A DNA stretch of 64,000 bases, from the NCBI RefSeq assembly GCF_940807255.1, contig NZ_CALNWY010000007.1:104072-168071 (forward strand), in the 5' to 3' direction. How positions within the stretch are numbered: position 1 is the stretch's first letter; every line of letters begins with the position of its first letter. The DNA is from Mixta sp. Marseille-Q2659 (lineage in GTDB: Bacteria; Pseudomonadota; Gammaproteobacteria; Enterobacterales; Enterobacteriaceae). Positions 49,355 to 59,396 of the stretch are shown here, piece after piece. The notes under the pieces were generated by a model. That model saw nothing but the letters and a program-made list of their open reading frames with translations, had not been told where the DNA came from and ran no database searches. The translations under genes and the position numbers were made by a program.

Positions 49355-50325
49355 TGAAAGAACTGAAGAAAATGGGACGTACCCTTGGTAACTCCAGCTT
49401 CAGCAAAATGCTGAGCGAAAAGGAAAGTACCCGTACTTTTACCCTTAAATCCAGTGCCACCGCGCGGTTTACGCTGACCAAGATTCTGCATGATGACATT
49501 GAGACGCAGACTTACGTGGATGCCACGATTAACGGCCGCGATCAAGCCTTTTTAACTGAAGAATCCGTCAGCGACATTTCACGCACCATTAAACTGCAGC
49601 AGTTCTTTCCGGCTATTGGTCGTGAGGTAGATGGGCGTATTGAAGTCCTGGACGGTTCACGCCGCAGGGCTGCATGCATTTACAGCGGTATGCCATTTGA
49701 AGTGTTAGTGACGAAAGATGAGCTGTCGCTTTCAGACGCCCGGCAGCTGGCCATTGACATTCAGACAGCAAAAGAGCACACACTGCGTGAGCTGGGTAAT
49801 CGCCTTAAGCTAATGTACCCGGAGCATATGAATCAGTCTGACATTGCTGCAGCGGAAGGGCTGTCGCCGGCAAAAGTCACGCGTGCTTTCCAGGCGGCGT
49901 CAGTACCTGATGAAATGATTGCGGTCTTTCCGTCCGTCGGCGAGCTCTCTATTAACGACTATAAGACCTTACTGGATATTGCAGAGAAAGCGGCGAGCAG
50001 GCAAATCAGTGTCCAAGAACTGGCAGAGGGCGTGCGTGAACGTATTGCGCATGATGCGCTCACTGAGCACGATGATCCGGCTGTTAAGGCAAAGATTATT
50101 GGTTACTTCCGTGCAGCCAGTGCTGAACCTAAGTCAGCGCGTGATGCGAAAAAAGTCGTGACCGAGAAAATAGCGGAATTCGGCGATAAAAAGCAGTTTG
50201 CGCGGAAAAAAACAGACACCGAAAAGCGCCTTGTGACGTATGAGTTTTCGCGTATTCCTGCGGCCTGGCAAGCAGAGCTGGATGATGCTGTGAAAACTGT
50301 TATTGAAAAGATGCTCACAAAATAA
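49354..50325 (+). CDS. parB: plasmid partition protein ParB (P1-type)
   Basis: 323 residues. The start overlaps the parA stop (TAATG), so translation is coupled. The ParB/Srx-like part includes EVDGRIEVLDGSRRRAACIY with the arginine patch for CTP and DNA. The central helix-turn-helix is NQSDIAAAEGLSPAKVTRAF, and a C-terminal dimer domain follows (KKTDTEKRLVTYEFSRIPAA). P1 ParB has 333 residues. It binds the centromere and activates ParA ATPase; candidate sites lie on both sides of the operon. Confidence 0.94.
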   Translation: MKELKKMGRTLGNSSFSKMLSEKESTRTFTLKSSATARFTLTKILHDDIETQTYVDATINGRDQAFLTEESVSDISRTIKLQQFFPAIGREVDGRIEVLDGSRRRAACIYSGMPFEVLVTKDELSLSDARQLAIDIQTAKEHTLRELGNRLKLMYPEHMNQSDIAAAEGLSPAKVTRAFQAASVPDEMIAVFPSVGELSINDYKTLLDIAEKAASRQISVQELAEGVRERIAHDALTEHDDPAVKAKIIGYFRAASAEPKSARDAKKVVTEKIAEFGDKKQFARKKTDTEKRLVTYEFSRIPAAWQAELDDAVKTVIEKMLTK

Positions 50326-51220
50326 TTTTCAATCCAGCGTGAAAACAAGAGGGGTTACTCCAGTGAGTATCTCCCTTTTTTATTGGATACCCACCAAGAA
50401 AACTCTCTAATGTGCTGTTATATCTGAACAGTTTTGAAAAATTTCAAGCTGAAATTCCCATCCCTGAATATCCTGTTTCTATACGGCTTAGCGTTCACAG
50501 ACAACTCAACTGCTCCATCTGCCTAATTCTTGGATTCTCAACGTTCTGCTTATAGAGAATCATCGATCAACATGCCTGAGTGATAGGGAAACCCACAATG
50601 ACCATTTTGATGGCGCAACACTACTCAAGATGCCATATGTTCTGTTAACTGTAATCGCTGTTTTTTGACTATGGCTTGAATGGTAGGAGAAGAGATATCT
50701 GTGGCGTCTCCACGTACAATTTGATGGAAAAATCTTTCCTTATTGTTATGGTGACCGCGCTGATAACGTTACTTTCAACATATTACAGGTCTGTGCAAAA
50801 AACATACTGGCAAGTTTGGAAAAATAAAAATGTTATTAAATAACAATCTCTTAAAAGATAAATGGGCGCATTTTTTACATACTTTTTGGCAGTCCTAAAC
50901 GATCAAGGTCTTTATATGCGAGAATAATTTTAGATCTTCTTTCTGTGACATTACTGTTAAGTAATCGCTTAAGAGGGAATGCCTGACGAACTCGTAGTGA
51001 GCACAAAATATCTCTCAGACAATTTCAGAGGGATCCTTCATAACATTTCCTTTCATAGTGTGAGGGTGATACCCCGTAGCACCTAAAGGCTTTCATCAGT
51101 GCATAAATGTAAGCTGGTTAAGAGTGGTCTACAGCGACGGTTTATCTGTAGCAGAGATCGGCTGTAAATGGGCCATTGATGATGGTATGGACATACCTAT
51201 TGAGCTGAGAGCCCTTAGGG
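50326..51220. other. parB-to-origin spacer, non-coding
   Basis: About 900 bp of low-GC sequence with no supported gene; it contains the parS-like site at 50440 and then unassigned AT-rich DNA up to the DnaA boxes. Confidence 0.5.
50440..50461. promoter_or_regulatory. parS-like site downstream of parB
   Basis: AATTTCA-AGC-TGAAATT is an inverted repeat followed by CCCAT, so it contains TGAAATTCCCA, the reverse complement of the motif found twice upstream of parA. In P1 the centromere is also directly behind parB. Confidence 0.65.
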
Positions 51221-51476
51221 TTATCCACTTATCCACGCGATAGATCCCAATAAATTGATCCCAATGAGATCCTTTATAGATCCCAAAGAGATCCCCGATC
51301 GCCGCAGGCCGCGTCAGTTCTGGTCTCAAGAGGAGGACGCATAAGCTATAGCAAGTAAAATATAAGCTATACAGAGATCACGATAAGCTATAGAAAGTAA
51401 AATATAAGCTGTAATAAGGAAAATACATAAGCTATAGTGAGTTTATTGCTCATTGTCCCGTTTTGATTGTGGATAA
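51221..51476 (+). other. replication origin: DnaA boxes, GATC cluster and iterons
   Basis: Two tandem DnaA boxes (TTATCCAC at 51221 and TTATCCACG at 51229) are followed by six GATC sites within 58 bp (51243-51300), then five iterons and a third DnaA box in reverse (TTGTGGATAA at 51467-51476). Dam sites next to iterons mark an origin controlled by methylation and SeqA, as in RepFIB and P1. Confidence 0.88.
51341..51437 (+). repeat. five forward iterons upstream of repA
   Basis: ATAAGCTATA(G) starts at 51341, 51362, 51383, 51404 (variant ATAAGCTGTA) and 51427, spaced 21, 21, 21 and 23 bp, two helical turns apart. These are RepA-binding sites and probably also autoregulate repA. Confidence 0.93.
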
Positions 51477-51577
51477 CTAATCTGATTACCTGTCATAGGA
51501 TTACTTCGATCATTGGCGAGTTGTTATCTAATAATTCACAATCCGGATCGGTTGATTATGCTCAACGATCCTCTGAA

Positions 51578-52624
51578 ATGTTTGCAGGAACGCTTGTGGC
51601 TAGCGACAATCTTGACTTAACAAAGCTTTTTGAAGAAAAAGACACGAAATCCGGTGAAATCGTTACTCTGACGCCGAATGCCAACAATACTGTGCAGCCT
51701 GTGGCACTGATGCGCCTAGGCGTATTTGTCCCTACGCTTAAGTCCTTAAAAAACAGTAAGAAAAACACATCTTCAATAACCGATGCGACCGAGGAACTGA
51801 CGCGTCTGTCTCTTGCAAAAGCAGAAGGCTATGAAAAGGTTGAGATAGTCGGTCCGCGCTTGGATATGGATAACGATTTCAAGACCTGGGTTGGGATCAT
51901 CCATTCCTTTGCAAAGCACAAAGACAAGGTCATTGGCGACAAGGTACAGCTCTCATTTGTAGAGTTTGCTAAGCTCTGCGGCATCCCCTCAAGCCGCTCC
52001 TCAAAGCAGCTCAGAGAACGTATCAGCCCGTCTCTGAAGCGTATTGCCAGCACCACCATCTCTTTCTCTTCAAAAAGCGGCGACGACGCAAAAGAATACA
52101 TCACGCATTTGGTCCAGTCTGCTTTTTACGATACCAAAAAAGATATTGTTATCCTGCAGGCTGACCCAAAGCTTTTTGAGCTCTATGAGTTTGATCACAA
52201 GGTGTTACTGCAGCTCAAGGCGATCAACGCGCTTAAACGCCGTGAGTCCGCTCAGGCGCTCTATACCTACATTGAAAGCCTTCCAAAGAACCCGGTTCCT
52301 ATCTCCCTGGCGCGTCTTCGCGAAAGGCTGAATCTGCGCTCTCCTGTGTTTTCGCAGAACCAGACAGTACGCCGTGCGATGGAGCAGCTTAAAGAGATTG
52401 GTTATCTGGACTATAGCGAAGTTCAGAAGGGACGCAGCGTCTACTTCCAGGTCCATAATCGCTATCCAAAGCTCAGAGCGCCCAAGACGGAGCAGCTGGA
52501 ATCACCGAAGGTAACAACGAAAACAAAAGAGCTACTCGACCCGCAACTGCAGGAAAAGATTGAACTTCTCGATAAGCTCGGTATTTCTCTTCAAGATCTG
52601 GAAAAGATTTTTAAGTCTCAGTAA
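51578..52624 (+). CDS. repA: RepFIB-type replication initiator RepA
   Basis: About 348 residues from the ATG at 51578. The frame stays open from a TTG at 51467, but that codon lies inside a DnaA box, so it is unlikely to be used. From [20 protein letters not shown] onward it follows RepFIB RepA closely, with a PF01051-type winged-helix pair ([20 protein letters not shown], then [19 protein letters not shown]). It opens the origin by binding the iterons on both sides. RepA of F-type RepFIB starts near residue 24 of this product, so the exact start is uncertain. Confidence 0.93.
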   Translation: MFAGTLVASDNLDLTKLFEEKDTKSGEIVTLTPNANNTVQPVALMRLGVFVPTLKSLKNSKKNTSSITDATEELTRLSLAKAEGYEKVEIVGPRLDMDNDFKTWVGIIHSFAKHKDKVIGDKVQLSFVEFAKLCGIPSSRSSKQLRERISPSLKRIASTTISFSSKSGDDAKEYITHLVQSAFYDTKKDIVILQADPKLFELYEFDHKVLLQLKAINALKRRESAQALYTYIESLPKNPVPISLARLRERLNLRSPVFSQNQTVRRAMEQLKEIGYLDYSEVQKGRSVYFQVHNRYPKLRAPKTEQLESPKVTTKTKELLDPQLQEKIELLDKLGISLQDLEKIFKSQ

Positions 52625-52627
52625 TAC

Positions 52628-53101
52628 ATAAGCTATGATGAGTTGTTGTCTTCTCTGGAGAGAATAAAATCAATGAAGCTGTAAGTATAGCCTTATACTA
52701 ACTCGCTGTAGTTTATCAATTTTATAAAAAATCCACTCACTGCAGCTTAGGTTTGTGGCGAAAAAGACGCGTTTTACTCCTTATAGCTTATATTTATGCG
52801 CTGAGGAGTGGGTGTTACTCACTATACTTTACAAAAAACGCAAATTATTGCTTTTTTCACTCACTATAGCTTATACAGTGATGGCGAGCAGCTGATTACT
52901 CACTATAGCTTATGACTGACAAGTGAAGGTTTTTCTTATCTGAACTTATCCTTTTGATTTTTAGTGAATTGTACCCCCTGTCCGCTTCTCAGCTTTAAAA
53001 CACTAAAACTTACATCACTCTCTATAGCTTATGTTTACTCCTTATAGCTTATGATCATGTCAGAATAGCCACTCTCTATAGCTTATATAAGCTATAGAGA
53101 G
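52628..53101. repeat. second iteron array downstream of repA, ending in a 30-bp palindrome
   Basis: One forward ATAAGCTATGA at 52628, then reverse copies TATAGCTTAT at 52782, 52865, 52904, 53023, 53043 and 53077, plus a degraded one near 52820, each usually preceded by ACTC. The last reverse copy and a forward copy at 53087 form a perfect 30-bp palindrome at 53072-53101. The downstream array points opposite to the upstream one and is probably the copy-control (incompatibility) locus. Confidence 0.92.
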
Positions 53102-53319
53102 TAAAAGCTCACGTTAAACTCCACATAGCAGCACCCGAAGGTAAAGTCCTTTGCGAGGCTTTTTATGGTTTTCAGCAGGAAGGAATTTCTGGTGTAAAGC
53201 GATAAAGAACAGGAGTTGGTATCTTGCTTAATTAGTTGGCACTTTAAAAGAGACCTCGTCATGAGGAACTATTCATGCAGGATTATCCCTGAAGCCAAGG
53301 TTTTTTTCCGGCTAACGAC

Positions 53320-53513
53320 ATGAACGTAGCTGCTGCGCTCTCGCCAGACTTATTGACTGAAACAGTATTAAAAAGGCAAAAGCCAAAACAACCATTCAGC
53401 ACGAAAGTTTACCTTGTTAATAGTGCTCAGGAAGCTGACGTTAATGAGAAGATAGATAAATATATTGCCTTTTCGCAGCCATACGTATACAGTTATCAAT
53501 GCCATAACTTATG
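53320..53513 (+). pseudogene. unidentified gene truncated by the IS1 relic
   Basis: A frame starting MNVAAALSPDLLTETVLKRQ reads 65 residues to NLWV and runs straight into the end of the IS1-like element at 53514, so its natural C-terminus is lost. The rest (TKVYLVNSAQEADVNEKID) is protein-like but I do not recognise it. No continuation is seen beyond the element at 54278. Confidence 0.5.
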
Positions 53514-54277
53514 GGTAATGACTCCAACTTACTGATAATGTTTTATGTTCAGATAATGCCCGATAACTTTGCCATGCAGCTCCTCCGATTTTGAGAATGA
53601 CAGTGACTTCCTGCTCAGCCTTGCTAGACGCTGCCTCAAATTCAAGTTATGCCGCTCTATTCGCTGCGTATATTGCTTGCTGATAACGTGCAGCTTTTCC
53701 TTAAGGCGTGATTCATACAGCGGCCAGCCGTCCGTCATCCATATCACCACGTCAAAGGCCGACAGTAGGTTCAGAAGCCGCTCCAGCATGGCCATAGCGT
53801 TCTTCTAATACATGGGTCAACTGTCCTGCGTATCCAGTCATACGCGTAAAACATCCAGAGCTGGCGTGATTTCGCACTGACGTAGCCTAATGTTCATCCA
53901 TTTCAGCGTAGACAATGACGTCACCTCCCGATTGTATACGTGAGGTTACTGACTGCGGCCCGAGTTTTTCAAATGGCGGAAAATGGAGTTGAGGTCCACG
54001 CCCATAATGCGCGCTGAGGCCCGGCATCCGACGCCATTCATGACCATATCAATAATCTTCTGGTGTGTACCGGGCTGAGAGGCGGTGTAAGTAAACTGCA
54101 GCTGCGATGTTTTACAGCAGTGAGGGCAGAGATAGCGCTGATATCCGGCAGTGCTTATACTGTTACGCACCATACCTTCAGTAGCTGAATAGGAAGGACA
54201 ACTGATGGAAAGAGAAGCCACTGGAGCAACTCAAAAAACCCCATCATGCACTAAATCAGTGAGTTGGTAGTATTATC
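53514..54277 (-). mobile_element. decayed IS1 relic, opposite orientation to the first IS1
   Basis: Left end GGTAATGACTCCAACTTACT and right end AGTTGGTAGTATTATC (degenerate) are IS1 ends in reverse, about 764 bp apart. The insA-like frame is 53946-54221; the insB-like frame survives only as its C-terminal 88 residues (53529-53795) after stops and frameshifts between 53796 and 53945. The flanking 9-mers (TAACTTATG, AGCTTTTGA) do not match, so again no target duplication. It lies 22 kb from the intact IS1. Confidence 0.9.
53946..54221 (-). pseudogene. insA: InsA-like frame of the IS1 relic
   Basis: 91 residues, open, but the second zinc-finger cysteine is replaced (CPSYSA for CPSCSA) and CSHCRK has become CPHCCK. 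With insB broken, no transposase can be made from this copy. Confidence 0.75.
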
Positions 54278-54539
54278 AGCTTTTGAGTATAAAAGTTTGG
54301 ACTTTAGGCTTGATGCTGGTCACAAAGCTGATGTATCACCTTTCAGCCTGAATTTTCCTGACATGATGCTTACATATATTTAACAACATAATATATAAAC
54401 CAATTTTCGATACCCGCCCCGCATTAATGCATACAACACATCAGTGCATGAGTTTATTGCGCTTATTAACTCTATTTTTCTGATCCAGTCTTTCGTGACA
54501 GGCGCAACGATAAAGCGCCCATGACAACTGGAGATTCTG
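54278..54539. other. promoter region of the citrate transporter gene
   Basis: No gene is supported in these 260 bp between the IS1 relic and the transporter gene; AT-rich sequence near 54360-54410 may hold the promoter. Confidence 0.4.
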
Positions 54540-55835
54540 ATGCATTCCTCTACCTCACCCATGACCACCCGTTCGCGTATCAGTGCCATACTGCGCGTAA
54601 CATCCGGTAACTTTCTGGAGCAGTTCGATTTTTTTCTCTTCGGCTTCTACGCCACCTATATCGCCCATACCTTTTTTCCGGCAAGCAGTGAGTTTGCCTC
54701 ACTGATGATGACCTTTGCCGTCTTTGGCGCCGGTTTTCTGATGCGTCCTATCGGCGCCATTGTGCTTGGCGCGTACATCGACAAAGTGGGCCGTCGTAAA
54801 GGGCTTATCGTCACGCTCTCTATCATGGCGGCGGGCACATTCCTGATTGTACTGATCCCCTCTTATCAGAGTATCGGCCTCTGGGCACCCCTGCTGGTGC
54901 TGACCGGCCGTCTGCTACAGGGCTTTTCAGCAGGCGCTGAGCTGGGAGGGGTTTCGGTCTATCTTGCTGAAATCGCCACGCCGGGCCGCAAAGGGTTTTA
55001 CACCAGCTGGCAGTCTGGCAGTCAGCAGGTTGCCATTATGGTTGCAGCCGCAATGGGCTTTGCTCTGAACGCCGCTCTGGAGCCGGGTGAAATCAGCAGC
55101 TGGGGCTGGCGTATCCCGTTCCTGTTTGGCTGCCTGATCGTGCCGTTTATCTTTATTCTGCGTCGCAAACTGGAAGAGACGCAGGAGTTTACCGCGCGCC
55201 GTAAACATCTGGCGATGGGTGAGGTATTTAAAACACTGCTGAGCAACTGGCCGGTTGTGATTGCGGGTATGCTGATGGTGGCGATGACCACTACCGCGTT
55301 CTATCTGATCACGGTTTACGCGCCTACCTTCGGCAAAAAGGTGCTGATGCTCAGCGCATCAGATAGTCTGCTGGTCACGCTGCTGGTGGCCATTTCTAAC
55401 TTTCTCTGGCTGCCGGTGGGCGGTGCCCTGTCTGACCGCTTTGGCCGTAAGCCGATGCTGGTCGCGATGACGCTGCTGGCGCTGGCAACCGCTTACCCGG
55501 CGCTGACCATGCTGGCGGCGGCACCGAGCTTCTCTATGATGCTGACGGTACTGCTGTGGCTCTCCTTTATTTACGGGCTTTATAACGGCGCGATGATCCC
55601 GGTCCTGACCGAGATCATGCCAGCCGAGGTACGCGTGGCAGGCTTTTCACTGGCTTATAGCCTGGCGACCGCGGTCTTTGGCGGCTTTACGCCGGTTATC
55701 TCCACTGCGCTGATTGAGTATACCGGTGATAAAGCGTCGCCAGGCTACTGGATGAGCTTTGCCGCGATTTGCGCGCTGCTCGCCACGCTCTATCTCTATC
55801 GTCGTCGCGCACTGACGCTGCAAACTGCACGCTAA
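54540..55835 (+). CDS. citA: MFS citrate/tricarboxylate-proton symporter
   Basis: 431 residues, the exact length of plasmid- and enterobacteria-type CitA. Twelve membrane helices with metabolite:H+ symporter motifs: [20 protein letters not shown] in helix 1, [13 protein letters not shown] in loop 2-3, and [17 protein letters not shown] in helix 4. It should import citrate or a related tricarboxylate. The paralogue TcuC (tricarballylate) is the main alternative. It has a good ribosome site (CTGGAG). Followed 14 bp later by a substrate-binding protein gene. Confidence 0.88.
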   Translation: MHSSTSPMTTRSRISAILRVTSGNFLEQFDFFLFGFYATYIAHTFFPASSEFASLMMTFAVFGAGFLMRPIGAIVLGAYIDKVGRRKGLIVTLSIMAAGTFLIVLIPSYQSIGLWAPLLVLTGRLLQGFSAGAELGGVSVYLAEIATPGRKGFYTSWQSGSQQVAIMVAAAMGFALNAALEPGEISSWGWRIPFLFGCLIVPFIFILRRKLEETQEFTARRKHLAMGEVFKTLLSNWPVVIAGMLMVAMTTTAFYLITVYAPTFGKKVLMLSASDSLLVTLLVAISNFLWLPVGGALSDRFGRKPMLVAMTLLALATAYPALTMLAAAPSFSMMLTVLLWLSFIYGLYNGAMIPVLTEIMPAEVRVAGFSLAYSLATAVFGGFTPVISTALIEYTGDKASPGYWMSFAAICALLATLYLYRRRALTLQTAR

Positions 55836-55849
55836 CAGGGAATGAAATA

Positions 55850-56647
55850 ATGCATATACCGATTCTGAGCCTTACTGCAATCATGCTCGCTACGTTCAGC
55901 ACCAGCGTGCTGGCGCAGGATGTCAGCGTGATGATCTCCGGCGGCTTTAAAGCTGCACTGGAAAAACTGGCACCCGTCTATGAAAAACAGAGCGGTAACC
56001 ATCTGGTGGTTATCCCCGGCCCCTCAATGGGGAAGACGCCGCAGGCTATCCCTAACCGCCTGGCACGCGGTGAACAGGCTGATGTGGTGATTATGGTCGG
56101 TGATGCGCTGACGCATCTGCAGCAGGATAAGCGCATTGCCGCCGGCACCCGCCAGGAGCTGGCAGACTCGCCGATTGGTATCGTGGTAAAGCAGGGCGAT
56201 CCGCTGCCGGCGATTAAAACCGAGGCTGAGCTGCGTACAACACTGCTTAGCGCAAAGTCTGTCGCCTATTCAGACAGCGCCAGCGGCCGCTATGTCAGTA
56301 ATGAGCTGTTTAAAAAGCTGGGGATCGATCGGGAGATGCAGACAAAAGCGCAAATGGTAGAGCGCATTCCGGTCGCCTCACAGGTGGCGCAGGGACGTTA
56401 CGCTATTGGCTTCCAGCAGGTCAGCGAGCTGCTGCCGGTGCCGGGTGTCAGCTTTGTCGGTGAGCTGCCGGCAAACGTGCAGTACATTACCCGCTTCGCC
56501 GGCGCGGTAACGGTAAACGCACAGCACCCCGATGAAGGTAAAGCGCTGCTGAGTTTCCTCGCCTCTCCGCAGGCGCAGAAAATCGTGACCGCAACCGGTA
56601 TGCACAGCGTAACCGCGACCGCTAAGCAGGGTGATACTGTTCAGTAA
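55850..56647 (+). CDS. periplasmic substrate-binding protein (ModA/SBP_11-like)
   Basis: 265 residues from the ATG at 55850. A signal peptide covers 1-23 (cleavage after VLAQD), so it is periplasmic. The mature part has the type II binding-protein pattern SGGFKAALEKLAPVYEK, then VVIMVGDALTHLQQ and SVAYSDSASGRYVSNELF. It resembles molybdate-binding ModA but lies with no ABC permease or ATPase; next to citA and a LysR gene it may bind a carboxylate instead. Its 3' end overlaps the convergent LysR gene by 26 bp. Confidence 0.82.
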   Translation: MHIPILSLTAIMLATFSTSVLAQDVSVMISGGFKAALEKLAPVYEKQSGNHLVVIPGPSMGKTPQAIPNRLARGEQADVVIMVGDALTHLQQDKRIAAGTRQELADSPIGIVVKQGDPLPAIKTEAELRTTLLSAKSVAYSDSASGRYVSNELFKKLGIDREMQTKAQMVERIPVASQVAQGRYAIGFQQVSELLPVPGVSFVGELPANVQYITRFAGAVTVNAQHPDEGKALLSFLASPQAQKIVTATGMHSVTATAKQGDTVQ

Positions 56648-57521
56648 TGAGCTTCTCCAACTCGGCGGCAACGTATGACTGAATACGGCCACGACGGCGA
56701 ATCAGACCCACGGATCGGGTCACCACCGGATGCGTCAGCGGTATCTGCGCCAGTAATGAGTGCCCTGAGGAGGGCATCGACATCGCCGGCACTGCCGCAA
56801 TACCAATGCCCGCCTCGACCATGCCTAACAGGGTAGTGACGTGGCGCGTTTCACAGATGCTGGGTCGCGCCGGAATGATATGCGCCAGCGCCTGGTCGAG
56901 CAGGGAGCGGTTACCGGATACCTTATCCAGCCCGATATACTCCTGCTGAAAATACTCCTCCCAGCTCAGTGATGATCGGCGCGTCAGCGGGTGATCGTGC
57001 CGGCAGGCCGCAACATACACATCTTCTTCCAGCGGTAAAAATTCAATGGCCGGCGGCAGGCTTTTCGCAAAGCAGATCCCGAAATCTGCCTGGCCGCTGC
57101 TGACCGCCTCAATAACATTACCCACGCTACTGTCGATAATTTTGACCCGCACGCGCGGATAGCGTGCGCGAAAGCGCCGGATCACTTCAGGCATAAAGTA
57201 ATATGCAGCCGAAGGCACTGTCGCGACCGTCACCAGACCGGTGCGCTCCTGGCTTACCTGATTGATGTCGGCCAGCACCGCTTCCACGTTTGCCAGCAGC
57301 TGTTCAGATCGTTCAGCAAAGCTCTGGCCATAGAGCGTCAGCGTAACGCGACGCGTTGTGCGGTCAAAAAGCCGTGTGCCGAGCGCCGCTTCCAGTTTTT
57401 CAATCCGGCGGCTCAGCGCAGATTGCGACAGACAGATCGACTCCGCTGCCAGGCGAAAGTTGCCGTACTCCACCAGCGCGCGGAACGCATAGAGGTCATT
57501 AAGATCAAAATTCACGGGCAT
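56622..57521 (-). CDS. LysR-type regulator, probably of the citrate transporter unit
   Basis: 299 residues from the ATG at 57519-57521 (MPVNFDLNDL); a longer frame from 57629 is not supported. Helix-turn-helix near the start (LAAESICLSQSALSRRIEKL), effector domain from about 90 (VATVPSAAYYFMPEVIRRF). It is convergent with the binding-protein gene and divergent from the sugar porter gene. Confidence 0.88.
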   Translation of the reverse strand: MPVNFDLNDLYAFRALVEYGNFRLAAESICLSQSALSRRIEKLEAALGTRLFDRTTRRVTLTLYGQSFAERSEQLLANVEAVLADINQVSQERTGLVTVATVPSAAYYFMPEVIRRFRARYPRVRVKIIDSSVGNVIEAVSSGQADFGICFAKSLPPAIEFLPLEEDVYVAACRHDHPLTRRSSLSWEEYFQQEYIGLDKVSGNRSLLDQALAHIIPARPSICETRHVTTLLGMVEAGIGIAAVPAMSMPSSGHSLLAQIPLTHPVVTRSVGLIRRRGRIQSYVAAELEKLITEQYHPA

Positions 57522-57769
57522 CAGGCAGCATCCTTTCAGGCAGTGCGGAGTAAGGTATCGGCCGGCACGGGCGTTCCGGAAACGGATACAGCAGAATGAT
57601 TGCGCCCGGCTTACAGAGGCAGACGGCATACCTTACTGGTTTAGTACCGGGGACCCGCTGCTTTTAACGAATTATGTGATTCAGATCCCATTCCGAAGAT
57701 CGCTCCTATACTCATACCTTTCTTTACACAGCAGCGTGCTGTGTGTGCCATTTAAACAGGGATGCAGCT

Positions 57770-59221
57770 ATGCAAAACTCTTCTCAGGGCTCGCCGGACG
57801 ACGGCGGCGCGCTTAATTTTACCGTACAGCAACGACTGTTTTTTGTGGTGCTGGTGGCCACAATGGGAGCCCTCGCATACGGCTATGACACCGGGATTAT
57901 TTCCGGCGCACTGCCATATATGACACTACCTGCTGCACAAGGCGGACTTAACCTTACGCCCTTTACCGAAGGGCTGGTGACATCCTCACTGACGTTTGGA
58001 TCCGCGGTAGGTGCGTTTCTCAGCGGTTACGTCTCCGATCGCTTTGGTCGCCGCATCACCCTGCGCAGTCTGGCGCTGCTGTTTGTCGCCGGCGCTTTTG
58101 GTACCACGGTGGCACCTGATATCGAAATCATGGTGGTGATGCGGTTTATACTCGGCATCGCCGTAGGCGGCGGGTCATCTACCGTGCCGGTGTTTATCGC
58201 TGAAATCGCCGGCCCTAAGCGTCGTGCGCCGCTGGTAAGCCGCAATGAGCTGATGATTGTTTCTGGCCAGCTGCTGGCTTATATCGTCAGCGCGGCGATG
58301 AGTCTTCTGCTGCATGATCCGAAAATGTGGCGCTATATGCTGGCACTGGCAATGGTGCCGGGCGTACTGCTGTTTATCGGCACTTTCTTCGTCCCCGCGT
58401 CGCCGCACTGGATGGTAGCGGAAGGCCGCCTCAGTGAAGCGATGCGCATCATGCGTAAGCTGCGCGAAAACCCGCGCGAAATTAAAGCTGAAATGAAAGA
58501 GATGCGTGAAAACGCCCGCATGGCACGACAGGGGCCGGCGGCGCGTGAGCTGCTGAAAGAGAAGTGGATTGTTCGTCTGCTGCTGATGGGCTGCGGCATG
58601 GGTATTGTACTGCAGTTTACCGGCGTCAACGCCTTTATGTACTACACGCCGATTATCCTGAAGAGTACCGGCATGGGAACCAGCGCCTCGATTGCTGCGA
58701 CCATTGGCAACGGTGTGGTTTCCGTACTGGCGACGTTTGCCGGTATCAAGGCAATCAGCCACTTTGGCCGACGCAAAATGCTGATGACCGGGTTATGTAT
58801 TGTTATTGCAATGCAGCTGGCGCTGGGCGCGGTGCTGGTGTTTATGCCAAACAGCATGACGCAGAGCCTGCTGGCGCTCGCCTGTATTCTGGTATTTCTG
58901 TTCTTTATGCAGATGTGCATTTCACCGGTTTACTGGCTGCTGATGTCAGAACTCTTTCCAATGCAGGTACGCGGCGTACTGACCGGTTCGGCGGTGGCTT
59001 TTCAGTGGATCTGCAATGCGGCAGTGGCCTTTGCCTTTCCGCCTCTGCTGTCGCTGGTGGGTAATAACGCCTTCTTTATTTTTGCCGCTATCAATGTCGG
59101 ATCGCTGATTTTTGTCGCGCTGGTGCTGCCGAAAACGCGTGGCAAGTCACTGGAGCAGATCGAAGCGCACATGCGTGAACGGTTTGGTGACAAGCGCCAG
59201 GAAACGGCGCCTGCAAACTAA
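57770..59221 (+). CDS. MFS sugar porter
   Basis: 483 residues from the ATG at 57770, chosen for the AGGG ribosome site; an upstream ATG at 57743 is possible. Sugar-porter family marks: GYDTGIISGALPYM in helix 1, GYVSDRFGRRITLRSL in loop 2-3, VPVFIAEIAGPKRRAPLVS, and QFTGVNAFMYYTPIIL in helix 7. The C-terminus LPKTRGKSLEQIEA is the family's end motif. Probably a hexose or inositol-type proton symporter; the substrate is not readable. Confidence 0.88.
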   Translation: MQNSSQGSPDDGGALNFTVQQRLFFVVLVATMGALAYGYDTGIISGALPYMTLPAAQGGLNLTPFTEGLVTSSLTFGSAVGAFLSGYVSDRFGRRITLRSLALLFVAGAFGTTVAPDIEIMVVMRFILGIAVGGGSSTVPVFIAEIAGPKRRAPLVSRNELMIVSGQLLAYIVSAAMSLLLHDPKMWRYMLALAMVPGVLLFIGTFFVPASPHWMVAEGRLSEAMRIMRKLRENPREIKAEMKEMRENARMARQGPAARELLKEKWIVRLLLMGCGMGIVLQFTGVNAFMYYTPIILKSTGMGTSASIAATIGNGVVSVLATFAGIKAISHFGRRKMLMTGLCIVIAMQLALGAVLVFMPNSMTQSLLALACILVFLFFMQMCISPVYWLLMSELFPMQVRGVLTGSAVAFQWICNAAVAFAFPPLLSLVGNNAFFIFAAINVGSLIFVALVLPKTRGKSLEQIEAHMRERFGDKRQETAPAN

Positions 59222-59225
59222 TCTT

Positions 59226-59396
59226 TTATGACTCTGCTGCTGTCCGTGCCGCTTTCGCGGCGCGGCGGCAGCGTTCAGAGCAGTACTGTACCTCATCCCA
59301 GTTTTTCTCCCACTTTTTGCGCCACGTCATGGGCTTGTGACACTGCTTGCAGTAGCGCACCGGCAGCGCCTGTTTATTACCTTTGAAATCTTTCAT
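59226..59396 (-). CDS. DUF2256 domain-containing mini-protein
   Basis: 56 residues from the ATG at 59394-59396, which follows a GGGGGAG ribosome site, to TAA at 59226-59228. It has a treble-clef-like zinc pattern: CKQCHKPMTWRKKWEKNWDE then YCSERCRRA. This is the DUF2256 signature. Function is unknown; the family is small, basic and widely conserved. It ends 4 bp from the convergent sugar porter stop. Confidence 0.85.
   Translation of the reverse strand: MKDFKGNKQALPVRYCKQCHKPMTWRKKWEKNWDEVQYCSERCRRAAKAARTAAES

Noticed and set aside
51129..51329. Minus-strand frame over the DnaA boxes and GATC cluster
   Set aside because: The DNA is better explained as origin sequence.
51341..53101. CRISPR array made of ATAAGCTATAG repeats
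   Set aside because: Short repeats on a helical-turn spacing beside a rep gene, in both orientations, are iterons.
31363..54277. Composite transposon bounded by two IS1 copies
   Set aside because: One copy is decayed, neither has a target duplication, and the segment includes the replicon, so transposition as a unit is not supported.
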